Below, piece by piece: positions 23,601-31,400 of a stretch of 61,718 bases of DNA. The stretch is from NCBI RefSeq assembly GCF_001949145.1, contig NW_019091506.1, forward strand, positions 663,548 through 725,265, read 5' to 3'. A program made the position numbers and the translations under genes. This DNA is from Acanthaster planci. Its lineage: Eukaryota; Echinodermata; Asteroidea; Valvatida; Acanthasteridae. Within the stretch, counting starts at the first letter, position 1. Each line of letters starts with the position of its first letter. The notes beneath the pieces were generated by a model. It was not told the origin of the DNA. It saw only the letters and a list, made by a program, of their open reading frames with translations, and did no database searches.

Positions 23601-24167
23601 GTCATGTGTTAAAACACTCATAGTTTCCCCTTAAAACTCAAACCCTACCCTTTTTTAACAACATTAACCCTACAGTTATTAAGCATGATGTCATACATGT
23701 CACAGTCATCTACCAAGGTCACTTCCAAAGTTCCCCTATTACAGGAAGAGGGTCCCCAAATAAACAATCCCCCAGTTCTAGGGGTAGGCTAAGTAGACCC
23801 TCTCCTACGATGAAGCAACAAGCTCCCCCTAGTGTGCAAGTTTCCCAAGTTACATGAGCTTTCATTGTCACTGCTACATGTACTTGGAAGTGATATCCTT
23901 TTGCCAAGTACATGTAGCAATAACAGTTGTATGACGCACATTGTAGAACTCCACGTGCACACAGTGTCATGACACTGACAGTGACCTGCATCTTGTACAT
24001 GCACACACACATTGGCCCCTACACGGTACCTTCCATCCCGGGTGAGCAAGTGGTACCAAGTCGGCCATTGTCAAATTCCTGTTCAGTTCTATCTCAAAGT
24101 TTCGTTTCTTGTCAATCATGTACATGTAAAAGCCGTTCTGTTTCTTGTTCTTCTTTTTGGGAGGCAT
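8601..24167 (-). CDS. MAEL: MAEL, Maelstrom spermatogenic transposon silencer
   Basis: Maelstrom acts in germline nuage and nuclei in piRNA-guided transposon silencing. Exons on the minus strand: 24030-24167, 21340-21456, 20165-20249, 19477-19668, [assembly gap], 15807-15951, 15169-15237, 13680-13926, 13261-13318, 11947-12039, 10963-11040, 8601-8644. All junctions outside the gap agree in phase. Exons 1-2 form the HMG box. Exon 4 opens the Maelstrom domain with YLPCEVACVSYSL and FIEPGRLPVGYRYQCQ. Across exons 5-6 comes RCKYHEEN and a following Cys, so the Glu-Cys-His-Cys zinc set typical of most animal Maelstroms is present. Then follows LASIYNIELTSSHLPERQ, and last a Pro/Ser-rich tail ending at TAG 8601. 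About 60 residues between exon 4 and 15951 are not seen and probably lie in the gap at 16995-17939. The order and the motifs match vertebrate MAEL throughout. The last two exons rest on phase and splice sites alone. Confidence 0.88.
9036..9110 (+). repeat. Dispersed 'TTGAGCAGAAGCAC' repeat, copy 1
   Basis: The core TTGAGCAGAAGCACTCCCTC, then ATCGGTTGAAAAGAG, recurs at 28632-28712 and, with two changes, at 59410-59452. It is probably the 3' part of a SINE-like family. This copy lies beyond the MAEL 3' exon interval, in the last MAEL intron. Confidence 0.6.
9143..9225 (+). repeat. Dispersed repeat shared with 29176-29243 (inverted)
   Basis: GAACCAGCGAAGTGCAGTTC, then a block ending GGAAAATTGCGCCCTCTC, has a close inverted counterpart at 29176-29243. 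No coding content. Confidence 0.6.
9620..9845. other. GC-rich segment in last MAEL intron, unrecognised
   Basis: Much more GC-rich than its surroundings. It contains a short inverted pair GGCTGGCACGACTGCCAGCC near 9635-9660. It may be a piece of a retroelement, but I could not identify it. Confidence 0.3.
10520..10666 (-). pseudogene. Possible LINE 3' ORF fragment
   Basis: The minus frame reads NGRPRLTWLKQVADDT, then an acidic/aromatic stretch GWSLALDGYLKV. This resembles the 'GR.R.TW...V..D..L....A..LA.DR..W' C-terminus of non-LTR retrotransposon ORF2 proteins. It is followed by GATGATGATG, as in many LINE 3' ends. Short and weak. Confidence 0.4.
10963..11040 (-). CDS. MAEL: MAEL Pro/Ser-rich tail exon (probable)
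   Basis: 78 nt with a strong TTCCAG acceptor after a pyrimidine tract and donor GTCAGC. It encodes SAPPPSSLPLPGASWQGS. Phase 1 to 1 agrees, but low complexity makes homology unhelpful. Confidence 0.5.
11947..12039 (-). CDS. MAEL: MAEL tail exon (SGGMLAAKQVQPMKDRE)
   Basis: 93 nt between TCACAG and GTGAGT, phase 1 to 1. Polar, basic tail. It is the only frame open through both splice sites that keeps phase. Confidence 0.6.
13261..13318 (-). CDS. MAEL: MAEL tail exon (KPVHKPVIQEEPVRRP)
   Basis: 58 nt with TTTACAG acceptor and GTCAGT donor, phase 0 to 1. Disordered tail sequence. It is supported by phase with the exons on both sides. Confidence 0.65.
13680..13926 (-). CDS. MAEL: MAEL exon: end of Maelstrom domain and start of disordered tail
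   Basis: 247 nt between TGTTTAG and GTCAGT. It contains SIYNIELTSSHLPERQDVST, then a Lys/Pro-rich stretch (AKPKPKPPQNPSTRGRG). Confidence 0.85.
15169..15237 (-). CDS. MAEL: MAEL exon carrying the Cys-His-Cys zinc residues
   Basis: 69 nt between CTCCAG and GTAAGT. It reads (R)CKYHEENEVTVDNCALGKAKK. Cys, His (+3) and Cys (+13) supply the remaining zinc ligands. Splicing in phase gives NCFCLSDALA, the counterpart of vertebrate AYCISNSLA. Confidence 0.85.
15807..15951 (-). CDS. MAEL: MAEL exon in middle of Maelstrom domain
   Basis: 145 nt, GGGTAG acceptor. It encodes VPNRLGKVYEMEVLLCELF and ends FDYEADTR across the junction to the CKYH exon, aligning with the vertebrate segment just before RCKWHEEN. 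The exon upstream of it is not resolved, so its 5' boundary is less certain than its 3' end. Confidence 0.75.
16995..17939. other. Assembly gap, 945 N
   Basis: Run of N. The right edge is a 51-bp minisatellite, the likely cause. The MAEL exon(s) for the segment between YRYQCQRK and the exon at 15951 probably lie here. A strong donor (GTAAGATG, exon side at about 16304-16334, KEYDRLAGLQ) nearby could belong to the missing part but does not agree in phase with the next exon. Confidence 0.9.
17940..18095. repeat. 51-bp minisatellite, three visible units
   Basis: Units start GTGTCTGTATACATACACC and contain AGTCTAGTCTGCAGAG. The last one diverges after GCAGAGTTGAGTC. A remnant with the same AGTCTAATCTGCAGAGTTGA lies at 18476-18505. 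Because 51 is a multiple of 3 the array stays open in one frame, which produces a spurious ORF. Confidence 0.85.
18509..18663. mobile_element. Small foldback MITE with TGTATAGAGAGAG ends
   Basis: The ends are inverted copies: TGTATATAGAGAGAGTAGC on the left and GCAACTCTCTCTATACA on the right. A second inner pair around TTGGAAACAAA (left) and TTTGTTTCCAA (right) extends the arms to about 50 bp. Located in a MAEL intron. Confidence 0.6.
19477..19668 (-). CDS. MAEL: MAEL exon 4: N-terminal part of Maelstrom (RNase H-like) domain
   Basis: Acceptor ACTGTAG, donor GTGAGT, 192 nt. It contains YLPCEVACVSYSLYSGIIDV and FIEPGRLPVGYRY. The Glu after Cys is the first member of the Glu-Cys-His-Cys zinc site. 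Confidence 0.88.
20165..20249 (-). CDS. MAEL: MAEL exon 3: basic linker
   Basis: 28 codons plus 1 nt (ERVDRMALNETRRSKERRQ...) with CTGCAG-type acceptor and GTAAGT donor. It is a charged linker between the HMG box and the Maelstrom domain. It is supported by phase with both neighbours. Confidence 0.7.
20890..21310 (-). repeat. Interspersed repeat with TGGTCTTGTG minisatellite, copy B
   Basis: About 25 degenerate units of TGGTCTTGTG(A/T) run at 21035-21306, preceded by a tail (AAGGAATGCTTTTGTTGTAG) that is the inverse of the tail of copy A at 8365-8425. A short oppositely oriented piece lies at 20890-20962. It ends about 34 bp before MAEL exon 2. Confidence 0.75.
21340..21456 (-). CDS. MAEL: MAEL exon 2: second half of HMG box
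   Basis: 39 codons between a TTTGCAG acceptor and a GTAAGT donor. It begins ELSDEEKLRYTSRAKTY, the HMG-box helix with the usual 'W..LS..EK..Y...A' pattern continuing from exon 1. Confidence 0.85.
21940..22015 (-). repeat. tRNA-like SINE fragment
   Basis: The minus strand reads GCAAGTGGTTATGCC ... AGGGTTTAAATCCTACC, a decayed tRNA A-box/B-box arrangement. It is not a tRNA gene because the stems do not close. Confidence 0.4.
22432..23320. mobile_element. Non-autonomous DNA element with GACTCG-rich ends, hAT-like
   Basis: Terminal inverted repeats CAGTGTTGTGTGACTCG and (inverted) CAGTGTTGTAGTCGAGTC bound about 890 bp. Both ends continue with roughly 100 bp of GACTCG/GACTTG repeats. No clear 8-bp target duplication is seen and there is no transposase. 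It sits in MAEL intron 1. Confidence 0.65.
24030..24167 (-). CDS. MAEL: MAEL exon 1: start and first half of HMG box
   Basis: ATG at 24165-24167, then a basic MPPKKKNKK N-terminus and NGFYMYMIDKKRN, typical of the first HMG helix. Exactly 46 codons, ending HPGWK before donor GTACCG. Confidence 0.85.
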
Positions 24168-24495
24168 TTTGGAGACAAATTTGGAGCTTTTGTTTATAAC
24201 AACTACCGATACGACAAGCACACGACTGTGTCAAGAAATTCGACAACGTCTCGTATCGCATAATAGAAAACAGTAAAAAGCCTAGACTTGACTCAAGGCG
24301 GGATCTCTGTGACGTCTACGTTTATGCTTTGGTTACATTCAGACCACAGACATTATTATCTGTGATCGAGACTATGATCGAGACCGCTCGCTTCGCGCCC
24401 TCTTGTGTCCACTTATTACTGACTGGTGACGTATTCACACGGGCTGAGTTCGGGAGGCCTTTCTTGACACGGGTTTCTTGTTCTCGCGCTCGAAC

Positions 24496-24678
24496 CAGTG
24501 GCGTAACTGGGGTGCTACAGCTGAGGGGGCATCGGGGGGTGCACAGCTTTTTTTTCCAGGGGGCACTGAAAATAATTGAACTGATTTGGAAAGCCAGTTA
24601 TATATTTTTTTGTCCATTTCAAAGTTTCAAGGGGGGGGCACCCAGGGGGCACGTGCCCCCCGTATAGTTACGCCACTG
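24496..24678. mobile_element. hAT-like MITE with CAGTGGCGTAAC ends and 8-bp target duplication
   Basis: Terminal inverted repeats CAGTGGCGTAACT and AGTTACGCCACTG enclose 183 bp. The flanks GCTCGAAC (24488-24495) and ACTCGAAC (24679-24686) match at 7 of 8 positions, the target-duplication length of hAT elements. The interior has G-rich runs. It lies about 330 bp upstream of the MAEL start codon. Confidence 0.8.
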
Positions 24679-25988
24679 ACTCGAACGGAGCGAACATGAC
24701 TCAAGCACACTGTTCCCGGACAGGATCACTCACCTCCTCGTCAGGGTTTTACAGGAATACCTGTTCTTACCATGACATCTTAGAAGAGGTTCTGTTTTCC
24801 AAAGTACTATTCTGTAAATAGTGTAATACCAACGACTTCTTACAGAAATCTGGCCTGGACGTAGAAAGGCAGGTGGTGTAAATGATCCCGAAGAGATAAA
24901 ACAGTGTGTTTGAAATTACCAAAGTTGACCTCTAACGACTGAAATGGGGACGCAGAGGGAGGAAATCGTGGATGGCTTGGCATTCGGTTAGCCTTGCTAT
25001 TAGCGTCTAGGTCCCACTCAGGGCCGGATTGAGTGTATTGTAGGCCTGGACTATCATTGCTCAGTATGGGTCCTACTCGAGATCTGTCCTATTGTCGATT
25101 TGCGCATTTTGTGTTGAAGTTATTTGAACCCAGACAATATAAACTATTCAGAAAGTAGTTCGCAACTTTCCTGAAATTAAAAATTCAGAGCGAAACGATG
25201 AAACTTTTCTTTGTGTATGTCAATGTTGGTGTTTGTTATGAATTGTATGCTACACCTACGAATTTTCCGGAGGCCTTACAGCTTTTGTTAAGGTACCTGG
25301 ATGTACATGACATATGTAATGGGTGCAATCATGAGATCCAACAAAGCTATACCTACCTTCTTCAGGATTATAGCTAAATACCCTACTCATCCAAACACTA
25401 GGTGAATACACTACATATTCTGGGGATTGCAGGATGTGGGTGAAAATTCACCTCAAACGCGGATTTACTTTTTAACCACCCTGTATAGTTAGTTCCAGGG
25501 TACGCCATTTACAATTAAGTTTGATCGCACGCGTAACTAAAACTGGAAAGCCCTTTAGTTGCGTAACTCATCGGCTAAACAATCTGACAATGACATGTCC
25601 TGACAGTGGTGGAGCGATATCAAATATGCCTATGAGTTTGATGCTCAAGTTCAAGACTACCCGATAACAGATGTATTGTGTTTTTTTCTGTGGATATCAT
25701 ATACATATGATTTTCCCAGTCCGTCGTGCCGTGGCTTCTTTCGAAGATTCTCACTCTTTAAAATACTGTTGTCACATTTAGCCAAAAAACGACCTTAGAC
25801 CATGAAAACAAGAACGCCCTAAAGGTCACAGGTGCTACAAATGGTATTGACTATGGTAATTCCTGCGCAAAACACGAACTGTGACCTCACCAGGATTGAA
25901 ACAAGGACGGAGTTGGATGATGAAAACAAAACTCAGATTGTGTTGCCTCTGATGTTGGTCCATAATAGAGTACCAAAGTATGACATGA

Positions 25989-26030
25989 CCAAAGATTGTA
26001 TAGCGCCGCGCAGCGCTATACAATCTTTGG
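25989..26030. repeat. Perfect 18-bp inverted repeat with 6-nt loop
   Basis: CCAAAGATTGTATAGCGC, a CGCGCA loop, then the exact reverse complement. The arms are without mismatch. Confidence 0.9.
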
Positions 26031-26166
26031 ACATGACTGTGAACCAGAACATGAGAAAGTGCAGCGCAAACGAATGGAGTACGCGCGCGTATGTTGGTTC
26101 ACGCGTTAGTTCTCGCGCTCATGCCTTTTACACACGAAATGTGTGCGTGACGTATTCACTTCGGTA
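26031..26166 (+). repeat. Dispersed repeat shared with 32381-32510
   Basis: The two segments share ACGAATGGAGTACG, TATGTTGGTT, ATGCCTTTTACACAC and TATTCAC in the same order and orientation, with scattered differences. Unknown family. Confidence 0.6.
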
Positions 26167-28294
26167 CTCTATAGAGAGCCAAGCCGTTCACAAACTCCAG
26201 ACCATCATTTTCATCAACCGTTAATTAAAAACGATTCCAGTGGATAAGATTTTATCCACGAATCTGGGTGCATTGTTTGAAAGGGTTGGATGGGTGGGTA
26301 GGTTGGCATAAGGGGGATTTGTTTTGATAGGAATTTGTCATTATTGTGTGTCCCTATTTCTTTTATTTTATATATAAACGGACAGACATTGTGGTTCTTA
26401 TTTTGAGTAATCATTTCTTTTTGTTTTGTAAAGGCTAACAAAAAGTGCCAATTTGTAAACAGCCCTTAGGCCAAAATCTATTCCAAAAACCAAAATAAAA
26501 AACTTTCAGGAACACCAAAATGGCTTCGACCACGAAGGAAACGCCGTACCACACAAGTTAGTGTCATTTTGTGTTTAAAGTGGATGACAAGAGAAAGCCC
26601 TGCACGGCATACCTTGGCTGGTGACCAATCACGTGACGACTGGCGATGTAATTGGCGTAGGCCATTGTTGATATCCTGTCTCTTGAGTGTAGCGATCAGT
26701 TTGGTCTCACAAGACCAGTGATGGTGGCTGTCTTTTTAGGGTTACCTGTAACCAAGCGGCCTGTCACTTTACCAGGTATCAGCCTCTCTTATTTAACCCC
26801 CAATTCATTTGCAACAGCAAAATATTTCCATACATCTCCGGGTTGTAAACTGATGTTAGCACACGCATATCTTAACCATGCAGATAACTCTCATTGAAGA
26901 GGGCTTCACTAGAAATCTTTGTTTCGGCAATGTACTTGCGAAATCAAAGAGGAAATTGAAGAGATGAGATACATACATGCATTTATAATAGGAACTGCTG
27001 TACGGAGCTTGAAATTGTGAGAACGTTACGTCGGACCTTTCAAATCTAAATTTGGGCCTTTTCTGAACACTCTTGACACCAAAAAAACGCCGTTATGACA
27101 TAAATCTCAATGTAAACATTTTTGTTATTGCGTCACGTCCGTATCCCAAAATTTCATAACTATCTTTTGTTTAAGGTAACAGAACATGTTCTCAACGAAG
27201 AAGAAAAATGCTTAAAAAGATTTTTGCAGTCTTTGAAATTGGCATTGTCCAGACTGTTACCATTTATTACATGTCTGAATGCCTTTAAAGTGGGTGGAGG
27301 TATTATGCATGAAAATGCACTGAGCGATTAGAAACAAAAATGGCAAAAGGCAACACACGAAGGCACGGAGAATGTTACCCCAAATGGTTTCGTTCTACTT
27401 TAGTATACAACTGAATGTCTTTATAACATATTTACGTTCCTTTTTAAAAATTTTGACAGATTTGTGGAAATCAAACCGCCAACCTTGACGAGTAAATGAT
27501 AACTGACACATAATTATTTAATACATTTGTAGCAAGTAAATTCTAAGACCAAGAAAATATACAACAATATTTTCTGTTAGGCTGTAACCATTTTCATTGG
27601 CCGAAATATTTTAAATCATTCAATTTGTTTAATGTAAGTATCAAAATTGTTTTGGATGACCAAAACAACAATTATACATCTTTCAGAAACTGTACAAAGA
27701 CTATAGTTCAACTGGACGTTTCTTGACAGACGGTGACCCCATGATAAACCTTATTTTATTGACAATGGTAACCTTCACAAATGTATTGCACTGCAGTGTA
27801 TGTAGCCGCCAATGTTAACTATCAAATCAATGCTCATCAACCGCAAATTCTGCATGCGAATCGTCAAGTGGTGTCTGGGTTGTGTTTCCTGAGCTTATAC
27901 CAGGCAAGATATAGGACGGAGCAGTACCCCCTTACGTGTCCAATCCCATACACACTCTAGACTATTGTTACCTAACACCCCCGCTTTCGTTACGCGCATT
28001 GGGTAGACAGATTTCGCGCAATGTGATTGGTCAAAGCTGTGGAAACTGTTGGACGCACACTATTGTGCAACGCCCAATTAGTAGTATAACCGAGCACCGG
28101 CACTGGCTGAGAAGCAGCCATTTATTCTGCAGAAATGACACACTTCCAGATAAAAAGCTCTTTCTTGGAAAATCTTTCATTTCCAAGGGTAAATACTTAA
28201 TTATTGCACATGCCAGAGCAAAGCCGGAGATAAAGTAGAGACCTTAAAAACAACAGTAATAAAATAACTGTATGCTCTAACAGAAAATCCACAC

Positions 28295-28425
28295 CTAGGT
28301 GGAGATCCTTCTCGATGCCAGTCGTCGACATCTCTTGTAGAGGGTAATCAAGATGAAATCAGCCCACTCCACCAGTGTTATCAAACTCATGCCACAAAGC
28401 AGTCCCAGATACCCGCCTATGTCAC
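28295..28425 (-). CDS. ASIC-like exon 8: TM2, selectivity filter and C-terminus
   Basis: DIGGYLGLLCGMSLITLVEW, then basic KRCRRLASRR and stop TAG at 28295-28297. Nearly identical in DNA to 61413-61520. Confidence 0.93.
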
Positions 28426-31400
28426 CTGCAAGAAATATTCAACAGTCAGTCATTAATCAGAACTGTTACTTATCTGAGTGAACTTAGGTTGCTGTAATAG
28501 TGGCTTTGATTATCGCCCTTGGGCTCGAATCCCACTCTATTGGCAAAGTGAATGGGCTGCTGTCACCTCCCGAGATTTGGCGGTATTTTATATCCCAGGG
28601 AAGATTCGTCCAAGGTTTGCCTCCCGCATCTTATCCGCCTTGAGCAGAAGCATCTCCTCATTGGTTGAAAAGAGGTGTGGTCGTCGGGAATGTTCAATTT
28701 GTTGATAGCGATCAGTGGCGTAAATCTGTGTTTGACGGGGGTTGCTGACGCAGCATGACACTGTATGGGGGAGCATGCTCATGGTACAGATGAACACTTT
28801 AGAATGTATTACATTCATGCAGAATCTGACATCAAAACAGTATACCCAGCAAGAAATCAGACCGAGGGGTACCCCCCAAAATGTCCAATCCCNNNNNNNN
28901 NNNNNNNNNNNNNNNNNNNNNNNNNNNNNNNNNNNNNNNNNNNNNNNNNNNNNNNNTTTCTCTCCGTCTCATACCTTGCTGCATATGCAAAACAGCATAT
29001 TTATGGATTTACGACCACGATCTCGGTGTGAAACAAATAGACTCTTTATAAGTAGCAACAATCTAACAAGCGAATTAATTTAAACCTTAATTTGAACTCG
29101 TAAATCGCAGAAAAGAGCGTGCACGTACGAGAAGAAAGCCAGGGAAAGACAACGCACCTTGAGCCCCGAGGTGGACCATGAGAGGGCGCAATTTTCCAAG
29201 CAATGGAGGAACCTTTGGTGGGAACTACACCTCGCTGGTGCACAAACCACTATGAAATGCACTCGTTACGGTCACGTCGTTACCGACATAATGAACACTT
29301 CTAACAAACAAGCCTCTTTCAACAGTATCCAGATAACGGGGAGCAAGTGCGCTGCATTAATTAGAAGTAACAGAAACACTTCAGGGAGTTTGAACAAAGA
29401 TTAAATTATATTGTCTACTTACTTTGGACGTTGTCGATTGTGTAGGCCATCTTCTGCTCTATTGCCATGTACATTATTTCCTCGAAATATATGTACACAT
29501 CTATGTAGTTTTTCCTGTACAAATAAAGATATAAACATGCAGTCTTGCTTCTTTAACGAAGACTAAAGCTATACACTCACACCAGCCATGCTCGAATTAT
29601 TCGCCATGCGGCTGGATGTAACACGCACCCTATTTGGAAGCCGTTGGTTGGGGGTTTCAGGTATTTTCCGTAAACGATTGCACTTCTCCGGCCGTAGCCA
29701 AGTGATTCTGAGATAGCAAATTAGAGAAACACGACTAGACGGGCTAGAACAGCAGCCCTTTGGCAAGGTTCTAGCAAGTTAGCCAAACCTGACTGTATTG
29801 CTTCCAAAACGGATAAGCAACCCACCAAACGAAATTGTATAGAGTGTCAACGATACTGAAGTACAAGAAGTACGATGTATTCTACAGGCTAACCAAATTA
29901 AAAAAATGTTCTTGTAAGTAAACTAACTATTAAACTATTATTAATTCTAGAATACAAAGTCAGTTAGCAATTTAGCACTTATCTCATAGCCCTAGAAAAA
30001 ATTAACATATGCACAGCGAGAGCTCGATGTGATATGTACCAAAATTGGCGAAATCCATTAAGTCTGTAAACTACTTCCACAAAGAACCACATTCAGCAAC
30101 AGCTGACGGAGTGCTCACTAATCGACGATGATTGAACTTCTTGTAGTTGACTTTAAAGGGCTCCGGTAACCTACCGAGGCTGGTGTTGCACATACAGCAT
30201 ACAGCCGGAGATTATAGTTTTGTCCCAAGATTGGATTTAAAAACGCGTGCACGGGTACCTTGGAAATGGGCCCCCGGGAGACAGATGGTGCCGGTAGCAT
30301 TACACTGGTAGAGTACGGGTGCGAGCATTTTGCACTGTACTGTACGCGGGCACAAGTTACGTCACTGATCTATCAAGGGCAAGTTCGAGCGACCGCTATA
30401 GTTAACTGTACTCGACTAACACCACCCGAAAGATGCATGGATGGTTTGAACTATCTAGTTGACCATTTGGGACCAGGCCCAGGGTAATGGTCGCACCGCT
30501 GGTTACCAATAGCCAATTTCATTTATCATTACAGAGGAAACCTTTCACATGAAAATAACTGTACGAGATTTCAATGGCCATGTACGCTGCGAGAATCTTA
30601 GCCAACGGGGTAATGTGAGTAACGATGAGATTTTAAAAAAATTGACCGACTAGGGTCGTTCGAGTGTAACTTAATTGCGCATGCGTATTGTCAAAAAGCA
30701 ATTGACTACAGGTCGAACTGTAGTTCGCTCCAGAACTTGCTCCAATCTTTGAAGCTTGATTGAACTTTTTCCTCACAAACGTACCTGATGAAATCCTCTG
30801 TCAGGTTTCTTTTAGCTTGCAATTCGGCAGTTAGATATCCAGCTGGCCAATAGGCTAGAGAAAGCTTACTCTGGTAGGTAGTTGTCTCGCAGGCCATGGG
30901 GCAGTGGCACCGCTCGCCACGTGAAAGAAACTCCTCTTCTCAACCAAAGCAAGAAGAGGACGGACATGATTTCACAATCGTTAACGCAAAATAAACCGCA
31001 GAAGTGTCGACAGAAGCTAGATCTGATTATTTTCCAGCGCCAAACATAACGCCCGGAACAGGCAATTTTAATTTGCTGTATTCACACATAATAACGTTAA
31101 CGTGTCTGAAGTAGAGATGCTGCTCATGTGCTCAAATGCTGATTAAGGAACAAACTAAACGTCAGCAAGGCTACACATCTCGTTATGTGTCATTCTTAAG
31201 CTTTTGAACGGAAGTGCGATATTGTTACTGCAAAACCTGAACGAAATAAAAATTGGGAATAATGAAATCGGCTGTCCAGGTTAAACACATGACAAATCTG
31301 AGTGGCACTGGAATACAGAAATACCTGTGAGTCAAGATTGAGATATTCGATTGATATTATTTGATTTGGAGGCAACTGAAATCAGCCATTTTGGAAAAGG

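Larger units (their letters stand above)
24168..28294. other. Intergenic region between MAEL start and the ASIC 3' end
   Basis: No coding exon was recognised on either strand. It contains the hAT-like element (24496-24678), the hairpin (25989-26030), a dispersed repeat (26031-26166) and otherwise AT-rich unique-looking sequence. The MAEL promoter should lie just above 24168, but no TATA box is evident. Confidence 0.5.
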
